DNA of 64,000 bases. Origin: Lineus longissimus. Its lineage: Eukaryota > Nemertea > Pilidiophora > Heteronemertea > Lineidae. Shown here in pieces: positions 34,501-46,500 of this stretch. The translations under genes and the position numbers were made by a program. The stretch covers positions 13,886,501 through 13,950,500 of the forward strand of contig NC_088320.1 of NCBI RefSeq assembly GCF_910592395.1, read 5' to 3'. Numbering within the stretch: position 1 is the stretch's first letter; every line of letters begins with the position of its first letter. Under the pieces are notes generated by a model, which saw only the letters and a list, made by a program, of their open reading frames with translations, did no database searches and was not told the DNA's origin.

Positions 34501-37500
34501 GCTGGATCCTTCCGACGGGAAGCGGAGGGTCGCCGGACCGGGAAGAGGAAAAATACTTCCTCTTACCAGGGTGGATCCGGTCCGACTAGGCACTCCTTTC
34601 GTCCAAGGGGCGCAGGCCGGAAGAAGTGACTCCCCCCTCCTTTCTCCTCCCGGACGCAAAAAGGAGCCGACTCCGGAAGTCAGGGGCCGTCTGCAAAAAT
34701 TTGCAGACGTTTGGGACGATTGGTCACCCAATGAGTCCCCAGTCCCAAACATGTTGAGGTACGGAGTGAAACTAGATTTAAACCGTACCCCCCCCCCCCC
34801 CCCCCCTCGACTTCCATGTATCCAACCCAAGTTCAGCAACCGAAGGACCCAGTCAAGGCCTCTGCCCTCCAAGCAGAGGTCGCGACATTACTGGAGAAGC
34901 AAGCTATCCAGGTCCTTCAAAATCCATGTTCCCCCGGCTTTTACAGCCATATTTTCTTGGTTCCCAAGAAAGCAGGGACATGGAGGCTGATCATAGACAT
35001 TTCCAGGTTAAACAACTTCTTGAATGTTCCTCATTTAAAGATGGAAACCACCAGGTCTATCGCAACGGCGATACAGCCCAACGATTAGGCGGTATCGATG
35101 GATCTAGCGTATGCGTACTTACATGTACCGATCCATCCAGACTATCAACACTTCCTTCGTTTCCATTACGAAGGAAAGATGTATCAATTCAGGGCCCTGC
35201 CGTTCGGTCTGGCATCGGCACCCCTATTTTTTACAATGATAGTCACAGCCTTCGTCGCTCCCTTTCACGTGATGGGGTTCAAGCTCCATCACTACCTAGA
35301 CGATTGGCTACTCCGTTGCAAATCGCGGAAACTACTACTGCAACAACTTCATGTTCTAAAGCAAAAAGTAGTCTCCGCAGGTTTGATTATCAACGAAACA
35401 AAGTCAGAATTCGCGCCAGGATAAAGAAAATTCTTCATCTCGTCGCAGAATTCAGAGGAAGGACTCAAGCTCCCGCAAGGCGATGCTTGAGCCTTTTGGG
35501 CCTTCTGAATTCGGCAGCAGACCAAATCCCTCTCGGCCGTCTATATATGCGTCCCATCCAGATGTTTCTGATGTCTCTATGGAAACCCCACAGGGACCCA
35601 TTAGACAAGTTGGTATTGATACCTCAAGACCTACTCAAGAACGTCTGGAACTTCTGGGAGCCGGAGACTCGTCTCCAAAGCGGTGTAGATCTTGCTCCAC
35701 CCCCCCCCCCCCCCCCCAGAAGTGTCCCTGTTCACAGATGCTTCTCTACTAGGGTGGGGAGCACATCTGAACAACGGGGACAGGTCCATATGTGGTCTAT
35801 GGACAAGGGAGGAGACCAATCTTTCAATAAATGTATTGGAAATGAAGGCTGTCCTTCTTGCCGTGAGGGCTCTTTCCCTTCACCTGAAGAATCGGAGAGT
35901 AACCCTGTTCTCCGACAATTCTACAGTTGTAGCATATGTCAGGAGACAGGGAGGCACAAAGTCCGGCATTTTTTGCCAGCTAACTTGGGAGCTTTACCAT
36001 CTTTGTGCCGACCTTGGAGTATCAATATGTGCCAGACACATACCGGGCAAACGCAACATCCTTGTCGACGCCCTGTCCCGTCAGGACAAACTAGTCCAGA
36101 CAGAGTGGACACTCCATCAGGAGATTGTAGACGACCTTTGTCGCCTTTGGCAATCTCCGAAGGTAGATATGTTCGCCACCAGGCTGAACAATCGCCTTCC
36201 CATCTATTACTCTCCACTTCCGGACGAAGAGGCCCTGGAAGTCGACAGCCTTACAGCCTCTTGGGTCGGGCTGAACGCATATGCGTTTCCAACCCTCCCT
36301 CTCATCCAACCAGTCCTGAACAAGATCTTGACCAGCCACCCGGTGAGAATAACTCTCATCGCACCTTGCTGGCCAAATCAGGCCTGGTTCCCAGCTTTGC
36401 TGGAGCTCCTTATAGACCGCCCAAGGAGTCTTCTGACTTGGAAGCACCTCCTGTGGCACCCCCTGGGGAGATGCTATAACCAGAACCCTGGATTTTTCAA
36501 GTTTCACGCCTGGAACTTATACAGTTGCATCTCCACCAGAGAGGCTTTTCGGACATCGCTGTCAAACGCATGTCCGCACCTCAAAGAGGGTCAACCCTTG
36601 ATGTGTATCAAGGAAAGTGGTCTACCTTCACTTCCTGGTGCAAGGGGAACGGAGTTAATCCGATCTCTCACTCTATATACAGATTAGTGGATTTCTTTAT
36701 TGAATTATTCACGGAAAAACAACTATCTGTCACGGCTATAAAAGGGTACAAGTCCACCATCGCTTCTACCCTCCGTGTTTTAAGCACCTGGGATCTTCGT
36801 TGGGAGAACCAAATAACCCCTCTTTTCAGAGGAATGTTATTAGAGCGTCCCAGACCGGTTAACAACACCCCTAAATGGGATCTTTATGTTGTCCTTGAGG
36901 TGCTCATGAGGCATCCTTTTGAACCCATGTCTATTTCATCCATGAAATATCTGACACTCAAAACGGTCTTTCTAGTAGCCTTGGCTACCGCCCAACGGAG
37001 ATCAGAGCTCCATGCACTTTTTTTTAAGAAGCTGGCTTTTAGAGAGGGAGGGGAGGTTATCCTGGCTTTCATACCAGGCTTTCTGGCGAAGAACCAGGGA
37101 CCGGCCGCCTCTCGGCCCCCGGTTACTATTCCCTCTCTGTCAAGAACGATCTCTTATGATCTTCCTGACAGAACTTTGTGTCCCGTCAGGGCCCTAAAGT
37201 TCTACATAAGTAGGACAAAACCTCCCGGTATCCGCCAGGGGAGAGAGCGTTTGTTTTTGTCCTATAAGGAGGGAAATAAACGAGAGATAGGGGCCGCCAC
37301 TATTTCAAGGTGGATTGTGGAGACTATTCGTCTTTCCTACAACACCTTGAGGACTTCCTCTGATCTTCGTGCGCTAGCTAACATCTCAGCGCACGAAGTT
37401 AGAGCACTAGCCACCTCCTGGGCTAACTACCGAGGAGTTGCTCTTCAAGAAGTCGTTTCCGCTGCATGTTGGAGTAATCACTCCACATTCTCTCGTTTCT

Positions 37501-40500
37501 ACCTACGAGACGTTTCTTCCCTCGTAGATGGCATGCACGCAATCGGCCCGATTGTGACAGCGGGGCATGTTGTTTGATCCTGGCTAGATCAAAAGAGGGG
37601 GCGGGGGGCGATTGAAGAGTCAAACGCGCATCTTGCGCCATTTTTGATATGCCCTATCTTCAACAATCCAGGCAACTTCTAGTAGACTTGAAGGGACGCA
37701 ATTTCTTATTGTTGTTTATTCTAAAATACCTTGGTACCGTAAAGTCAACTTTTAAATGGAAAATGCATAAGCCTCGTTCTGAGAGTGGAGTGTTTTGGAC
37801 ACGCAACCAAGATGCTCTACCAAAGTTCCCTCGGGTTGCACTAAAATGTGGAACCATGCACACAGCTCACTTCAGAAGTTTGAGGCTCTCAAAACACTGC
37901 TTCAAACACAAATCAGCCAAGGAAGCATCAACCACCCTAAGTTTTTTAATGAGCACTACACATATTTGCTGAGAAAAACGCTCCAAATAGCCCATTTGCG
38001 CGGATTTTAGCGTCACTTGAGCGAGCCGATCCGGACTTCCTATACGGGCTGCCGTAACATAATGTAAACAACGGCGCTACCGGCGCTCCGGGCAGGCGAT
38101 GGATGGAATTTGCCAAATTCGCACATATTCAAGTTATTTCGTGGCCTATCTTTTTAAGTTTGAGGTATTTTAGAATAGAAATTGAACCCTCGGCTTCGGA
38201 CCTTGGTTGAGTTACCAAGACACTCTCGGGCGGAGCTAAAATTTCGTCCAAACCCTCGCCTGTCGGCTCGGGTTTGGACTGTATTTTAGCTCCACCCTCG
38301 AGTGTCTTGGTAACTCAACCAAGGTCCTCCGCCTCGGGTTCAATTCCTTAAGCAATAACTCATTCTACACCCTTGAACATGCCTTACTTGCTCTAAGCTC
38401 TGTTGCCGGAAAGAATATGGTTTTTATTATGCAATTCTAGCGCTCTCCGGAGAATGGGTCTATTACTCTCTATAAATACGATTGTAATACCGAGATCAAA
38501 ATACCGGTCCCCCGGTTCTCCCCATTTCTTTCCCCTGGCGGTCCTCCTTAGCTACTATGCCGGTGGTGCCTCCTTGATGGAACAACAGCTCAGCCTTAGG
38601 TAAGTCCTCGTTTCCCACCTCCAATAGGTTGCTGGGATTCGATGCAAAAGTGTTCCATAGGTAAGTTTGAATGACACAAATGCCCATTTCCTTTAAGAAA
38701 TGGCCATTTTGTTAGTTCATACTTACCTATGGAACACGGCCCTCCCGCCGTCCCCACAAACGGGACATACTCTTTGTTAACGCTCAAGAGTAAGACTGAA
38801 TATGGCGGCATGAGATCGGCGCGATCTCGCGGGATTGGTCAGGGTGCCGCCTGGCGGCCGAGCTGCTAACTCAGTTCTCCATTTATAAAATTAAAGGGAT
38901 ACTCTTGTGTTTGAGCCCAAATGGAGTAACATGCAAAAGTGTTCCATAGGTAAGTATGAACTAACAAAATGGCCATTTCTTGTAAGGAAATGGGTAGTTT
39001 CTTTGTTCACCTCCTTTCTGGCGCCCAAGGGTTTCATACCAATTGAACTGTGAAAAGTGTTGTTGTAACCACTAACTGAATTTGCTAAGATATCATACCA
39101 TACATCTGTTTCTTTTGCAGTAAAATATTTATACATTCTAGTTTGAAGAGTTCTGTTCTCTCTACGACTGCTGCTTTTCTGTCTGAATAAGTAGAAAACC
39201 ACTCTATATCTTTTCCTGTTAACAACTCCTTCAAATATGTGTTGTAAAACTCTTTACCATCATCAAATTGTATTTTCCCTGGTAAGGCCTCTTTAAAAAG
39301 AGTTTCAAATGCTTCTTTTACTTCAATGCCTCTTTGAGATTTTATTGGAACCGCCCATGCATATCTACTAAAAATAATCTATATCAGTTAAAATAAACCT
39401 GTGAGCTTAGTTGTTATTTTGCAATTTTTGCATGTCGACTAAATCTGCTTGCCATTGTTGATCAACATAAGATACCATTGTTTTTCTAAATAAGAACTTG
39501 TCGGTGGTTGATTTGTGAAGTTGATAGGTAGGTAAGGTTTTTAGCAATTCTTTTAACTCTTTATATTTCATTCCTTTCCCAAATGTTTTCACTTCCTCCC
39601 AAATTTTAGAAATACTACTGAAAGCTACTGGGCTTTCTGTATTATAATACAAATCTCTAAGACTTTGTTCATTATCCATTTAAAAATTGAAAAAAAGAAC
39701 TGATTTGTGATGTGATGTGTCATTGTCATCTTGTATGTAGACCACTGACACTATTTACATATAAATAACCTCTGGCGTTGCTATAAGACATAGGAAAGAT
39801 GGGTACTCATATGTAGCCCTTCGCGTCTGGGCCCCTGGACTGATGCTTTTACATATACTAAACTTCACAAAATAAAGCATCTTCAACGAAATCTAAAATA
39901 TTTCTCAAACCGGACGGAAATATGATAGAAGACTCAATTTAGCTGCAAATGCAACTTAAATCGTTCAATATCATACGTACTGCCTCCCGTATGGAATACA
40001 TTTCTTGCGTTTATACTTATGCCGTACCACTTATAGTACAAACTACACAATTAAACTGATGACGTCTCACGCAAAATCGATAACGATACGTTATACAGGC
40101 AGGCGATTCGACGGTGCTGAACGTCTTTAATATCGCATATGGCTCCCCGCGGGACACCTGGGGATGCCGCTCCGTGGAAATCTGGAGACCTATTACAATT
40201 AACCGAGGTGATGGCAGAGCCATCCGCCGATTAGACACCCAAGATTGTGAGCCAAGACTACTGTTGTCCATTTTTTTAATCCCCCTATCGTCTTGCAAAA
40301 CATTAACACTTAAATCATCCTTCAAAACGTGAATATCTTCGGTCATGACTCCAATGGTTTTGATATACAGTAAAACCTCTCTATTAAGGCCACCCTCGTG
40401 ACTGACAAGTGCTGACCTTAATAGGGAGGTGTCCTGATTAGAGAGGTCAAATTGAATGGAAACAGCCAATTTGGGACCAAAACTAGTGTCCTTAATAGAG

Positions 40501-43500
40501 AGGTTGTCCTTAATAGAGAGGTGTCCGCTAACAGAGGTTCCACTGTGCGTGGTTTAGTCTTTACGATTTCTAAACTTTTAAACCGAATAGTACGGTGGCT
40601 GGGAAAGGACATCGAAGAAAAAAAAAATTATCGGCGGGACGACTTATTATCTCGGGGGGACGACATATTATGTAGGGGCGGTTCGTAAGCAAGAACGCCA
40701 GACGACTAGCTTCCATAAAATCTATGACTCGAATGCTTTATTCTATACACAGCAAAAGCATGGTGAAGACTATTACATGATTAGGTTAGATGAACGACTA
40801 AACATTATGACACAACACGTATTACAATTCAATATGAACATGAATGAAAGAATTAAACCTATAATATAATCGCCGCGACATACTCCCCGCCGCGAAATGG
40901 TGATGAGCAAATTCTTTTTGTCTTTTGTTTTTTCATAGTAAAAGTAGAACAGTAGAACATAGTAAAAAGTTATCATGACATTGTCTCTAAGTTGTGACTT
41001 GACTAGACTAATACATTAGCAAGTTAGTCTGACATGTTTCTGATTCGGTCCCTAGCAGCGATTGCTGCTTGTCTCCTAGGTCGCGCAGATGAATTGTCCT
41101 CGACATCTGTGTCTGGTGTGTCCTCTGACTGACAATCACTAGATTCCAGATGAATCAACTTCACAATGGGCCTATTGGTATGACCTCTGGCGGTTTTCAA
41201 ACTGACAGATCTCACCAGACCATCATTCCCATAATGCAACTCGGTGACCTTTCCCATGTGCCATTTGACTCTGTTCTGATTTTCATCCTGAATGAGGACC
41301 ACATCATTAATCCTTATCTGATTTCGAAGCGTACCTTTCCCCATCCCTCGGTCCCTCTCACGCAGGGCGGACAAATACTCACTTGACCATCTGTTCCAGA
41401 ACTCTTTCTGGAGCTTTGCCATGAGCATTATCCGCCGCTGCATTAGTGATGTGGAGAAACCGAAGGATGGGTCATCAACCTCCTCCAAATCAAACAAGGG
41501 TAGGCCTAATGTGCCTTTGGTCAGCACACGACCATTAAGGAAGTGAGATGGTGTCAACGGTTCTAGGTCTCCAACTTCAGTAGACTGGAATGTTATAGGC
41601 CTATCGTTGAGAACTGCTGCTATCTCAGCAACGACAGTTTGCAACTCTTCCAATGTCAAAAGACGGCGGCCTAATGTCTTCTTCAAGACAGACTTTGTCA
41701 ATCCAATCAAACGTTCATAAAAACCACCGTACCATGCTGCGCGTTTCTTGATGAAAGTCCACTTGACTCTGTGATTTGCTAGGTACGTTGATAGAATGTC
41801 AGAAGATGATAGGAAAGTCATAGCATTGTCGGAAATCATCTCTTGCGGCAGAGATCTCCTGGAGGCGAAACGTCTGAACGCGCGTAGGAATGATGCAACC
41901 GACAGGTCATTTACTATTTCCAAGTCGATAGCCCTTGTGACTGCGCAAGTGAAGAGGCATATGTAGGCCTTGGAATCACCCTCACCACCTCGTACGAAAA
42001 GAGCACCGGTGAAATCAACTCCACAGACTGTGAAGGCAGGAGCCGACAATAGACGGCTTGCTTGAAGAGGGGGTGGTATAGGTGATCGGAATGGCTTACC
42101 CATGACTCTCTTGCAAATGACACAGTCGCGTAATAAACTCTTCACGCGTTGACGTATGTTGGTAATCCAGAATTTCTGTCTAATGTGAACAATGGTAGAC
42201 TGCGCACCAGAATGCAGAACTCCAGCATGTGCCTGAAGAATGATCAGCTTAGCATATCTGTGCTTGGATGGGATGAGAATAGGAAACTTGGCATCATGTG
42301 AGATTTCTGCATTGTGGAGTCTCCCACCGACACGAAGTAGACCATTTTCTCCAATGAACAAGCGCAATTGATTCACAAGTGGGCCTTTCACACTTTTCTC
42401 CTTTATGCCCTGAATTTCAGCTTGGTAGCTGCGATTCTGAATTGCTTTAATCCACACTAATTCGGCAGAATGAATCTCATCAGACGTGAGAGGGCCAACT
42501 TTGCGGAGTTGGTGCTCTTTGCGCAGGTTTGACACAAAGCGTAACACTAGGGCACTAACGCGAAGTAGAGCGGTGTACGAGTTGAATTTGTCCAAGTCGA
42601 TAATGTTGCTGATGTCAGTAGGTTCGGTAACCTCGCTGACCGTCGTGACGAGTTCCGTTTCCGGTTGAGTACGTAGCGATTCCGATGAACGATCCGCTGC
42701 GTCCGAATTGACGTTCTGAGCATGAGAATCAAGATACTCGACATTCTCCGGCCATGTTTCTGTGCATAGCCAGTGCGGTCCTTTCCACCACAAGGTGGCA
42801 TGACGAAGGTTATCGGCAGTTAATCCACGTGTGATGACGTCTGCAGGGTTATCCTGCGTCGGACAGTAACGAATCTCGTTGATCATATCGTATGAACGAA
42901 TCTCCTTGACTCTGTTAGCGACAAACGTAGGTAGTTGTTTCTCGCTGTGTAACCAGCCGATGACAATCTGACTATCAGACCACAAGACAGAGTGTCCGAT
43001 ATCGATGTATGGTCTCAAACTCTCGTGTACGTATGCTAGCAAGCGTGAGCCAACTAGAGCTGCAGTAAGCTCTAATCTAGGCATAGTCATTGACTTCATT
43101 GGTACGACACGTGACTTTGCCATTACGAGCGAGACTTCCGATCCTCGTACCAAGTAGGCACAGGCACCGTATGATTTGATGCTAGAGTCCGCGAAGACAT
43201 GCAACTCGTATGATCCTCCTTCTTTATCAACAGTCTCGAACAGCTTCCGTGGTATATCGCTCGTTTGGTAGGCCTCAGCTAATTCCTGAGAAATGGTCAC
43301 CCAGGATTTCGCTAAATCCTCGGGAAGAGGCTCATCCCACGACAGTTTACGTTTCCAGAGTTCTTGTAGGAATACCTTCCCCTTGACATGAACGGGCGTG
43401 AGGTATCCTAGAGGATCAAATATCGAACTAATGACCTTGGTGACGTCACGTTTGGTCACCAAAGCTTCAATGTCTGGTGGTTTGTGATTCCACTTGGAGT

Positions 43501-46500
43501 AATGCAATGTATCCTCTTCTGTGTCCCAATACATGCCTAACACTTTGACATTAGTGTCAGAACTCAGGACATTGTCACGTTTTGCACAGTTCACGACCTC
43601 TGGGCAGTTAGAGGCCCATGCACGAATGTTCCAGCCACCGACGTGCATCTCGTTCCTCGAGTCCTTGTAATAACTAACAGCTTGTGGCACCGTGTCAGTC
43701 CCACTAGCTAAATTGTCCACATAGATGTTGTTACGTATGTCCCAAGATGTAGTGCTATCTTGAGCTTCGAGATGAGATCGCACTGCAGCGTTCAAGATAA
43801 ATGGCGATGAGATAGCTCCGAACAGTACTACTTTAAACTGGAATACGCGAAGAGCACTGTCCGGGTTGCTGACGTCACTCAACCACAAGAACTTTGTGAA
43901 CTTTCTGTCCTCTTCGGCAAGTCCTACATTGAGAAATGCCTTCTCGATGTCTGCTGTGAAAGCATGTTGATGTAAACGAAACCTCAGCAGAATGGCGGCT
44001 AAGTCATTCTGTAAGGGAGGACCGGTCTCTAAACAGTCATTCAGCGACGGTGCATCGCCGACCTTACAGCTGCAATCATACACGATTCTGATTGGCGTTG
44101 TTGTTGAATCAGATCTCATAACCGCGTGGTGTGGTAGTAGTGACCACTAGTTAGATCATCGCCTATGACTTCTTCAATAAATCCACGTGCGACTTGATCC
44201 TGAATAATGCTATCGTAAGTGCGACGTAATTCAGAACTAAGTCTTTGAATCGTGTTTCGTGTGCGTTTCACACAAACGTCATAGTTGGTTGGTAGCGGAT
44301 TGTGATTTTCCTTCCAAGGAAGACTAGCCACATAGCGTGTGCCATCGTGGCGCAAGTGAGTCTTGCAGAATGACTTGTAACGATCAGTGTCATCCGCCAT
44401 GGCCCGACAGGGATCATCTTTGATTCCTATCGTTTCAAGATCCCAGTACTGCTGATAATCACTCACATCTTGGCTCGTATCTGTTGAAATCACATGCGAT
44501 AAGGCTTGAGAGTCTTTAGTTTGCGAATGTAGATGTCCCGAGAGAAGATAGCCAAGTTTAGAGCGAACAGCAGTAGGTCCTGGGCCCCGAATTACGTGAT
44601 CCTCTACGAAGTCCCAGAAGAAATCAGCTCCAATCAAAAGCGTGATTTGTAATGAATCGACGTTTGAGATCGGATGGGCGAGAGTTAATCCCTGTAGGTG
44701 AGGTAACGAAAGTAGCGATGAGTTGATGCGATTGTTCATTTGCGATATGCGAGGTACAACCAATGCTGACATCTGCATCTTCTCACCGGAAATCGTATGT
44801 ACGGAGAAAGTTACTTCGTCGAACTTTCTAGCTGAGCCTGGCTTACCCCCAAATGTGGTAAGGGAAAGCGTGTGAGAACCATTCGACGTTGCACTCAGCT
44901 TCTCTGCTAATTCCGTGGTGATGAAAGAGCGTGTCGATCCCTCGTCGAATAGGATGGTCGCCTTGCATGACGCTGTTGAGGACGAGACGTCCGTCACAGC
45001 TGTTTTCAGTAAAACAGACCCGGATTTCCCTACGTGGGTGACAGTCATTTCGTCTGTACAGCCTGTTGTGACTGACTGAACAGTTTCTTCAGACTCGGTC
45101 GTTTCTCGTTCTGATTGTTGCGTTGTGTTTTGGTTATTAGAGTTTGTTTCCTTCTCATCAGGTCTTGACCCCGAACAAATGGCAGTGTGATGTCTCTTCT
45201 TACATTTGCGACACGTAAACTTTGACTTGCAGTCCTTGATTTTATGACGACCAAGGCAGTTGAAGCAAAGTTGAAGTTTCCGCGTCTGAGTCAAGCGATC
45301 AGCAGGTTTAGCATACACCGTGCACTCTCCTGAGTAATGCGTCCCTTTACAGAATGCACAGTACGGTTTCCGTTGCGATTTGACGTTGGTATGAAAAGCT
45401 GCTGTGCTTTGCAGTTCCGAGCTGTATCCTGAACAGGCAGACGAACTATCTGCTGATACGTCACCTGCCTCAAGAGCTTCGATTTCTGCTCCCAAAGCTA
45501 CGCGTAGGTCGGGTAATGACCATTCACAGGAACCATGATCCCGAGCAAGCTGTTGCTTGGTGGACGTGGGTAGTTTATCCAACACAATGGACACAAGAAA
45601 GTCCCCGTATGATGATTGATCTTTCTCAAGCGTGTCCAAGGTGCGAACATGACTTTCGAGCGTGTCGTAGAAATGACGTAATCCTTTGGCGTCAGCGGAC
45701 GTCGTCACTGGTAACTCCATTAGCGCTTTCATCGTGGCGGCAACGATCTTATGTCTTTGACCGTAGCGTTTTCTTAATATTTCCATTGCATGGGCGTAGT
45801 TCAAATTTGTCAATGCTAAGCCATGAATAGTCCGAGCAGCTTCACCTTTGAGTTGTCTCTTGAGGTACTGAAACTTTTCTATGTCCTCAAGCTTAGAGTT
45901 ATTATGAACAGATGCTATGAATCCGTCGATGAACGTTTGCCAAAGCAAAATGTCTCCACTAAAAGTTTCTAAATCTAGTTTCGGCAAGCGACAATTCGAC
46001 TTGTCCTTTGTCGTTGGGTCGGATGTGGTCTTGCGTGTACATCTACCACGTGAGCGTTTTAGGCGCATCTGAAGAACGTCGTAATTTTCCTGAACATCGA
46101 GAAGATAATCGTCGAATGTGATCACTGCTTCCTCTAGTTCCTTAGTTGGTATCAGCTCCAGTAATTCCTCATCGAGTTGCTTGAGAAAGTTGATTTTCGA
46201 TCTGATGCTGTCCATGGTTGATTCGAGCTTGTCTAGTTCGTCGTCCGAGAGTTCGTCAAAGTTTTCGATAAACTCGTCAGCTCTCTTCGTTAGTTTCGTT
46301 AGTTGTCCTCTATGACTTCTTCGCGAAAACGCAAGACGTTCTGCAGCTTTTTCTTTGTCTGTCATGATGAGTGTTTTCCAAGGTCACGGCACCATATTTG
46401 TAGGGGCGGTTCGTAAGCAAGAACGCCAGACGACTAGCTTCCATAAAATCTATGACTCGAATGCTTTATTCTATACACAGTAAAAGCATGGTGAAGACTA

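Larger units (their letters stand above)
31857..38998 (+). mobile_element. DIRS-type tyrosine recombinase retrotransposon
   Basis: It carries gag-like frames, RT, RNase H and a tyrosine recombinase in DIRS order. Inverted terminal repeats: 31857-32045 (CAAACTCACCTATGGAACAC..AGCTCGGCCGCCAGGCGGC) against 38785-38998. An internal complementary region at 38650-38735 joins copies of both outer ends, the hallmark of DIRS elements that replicate through a circle. It sits inside the Polinton, between the truncated capsid-like gene and the truncated integrase, without an obvious target duplication, as expected for recombinase integration. Multiple frameshifts and at least one stop in RT show it is inactive. 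Confidence 0.9.
27192..39859. mobile_element. Polinton/Maverick element, degenerate and nested
   Basis: Inverted termini start AGTATGTAAAAAGCATCAGT (left) and AGTATATGTAAAAGCATCAG (right, - strand), matching the AG..CT ends of Polintons. They are flanked by CAACTT and AAACTT, a 6-bp target duplication with one mismatch. TIRs are about 170 bp each after removing a MITE from the left one. Inside are five or more left-arm genes on the + strand and a Polinton-type integrase on the - strand at the right end. No protein-primed DNA polymerase B, FtsK-like ATPase or adenain-like protease is visible. A DIRS element of about 7.1 kb occupies 31857-38998. Only about 5.1 kb of Polinton sequence remains, so it is a deleted copy. 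Confidence 0.85.

Noticed and set aside
34926-36479. 517-codon open frame on the + strand across the DIRS RT and RNase H region
   Set aside because: Most of it is a shifted frame over RT and RNase H, whose motifs lie in other frames. Only the portion 35420-35700 encodes genuine DIRS connection sequence, so it is not an independent gene.
41150-41386. Antisense frames within the BEL element (also 42486-42668 and 46118-46315)
   Set aside because: Shadows of the long Pol and Gag frames on the opposite strand.
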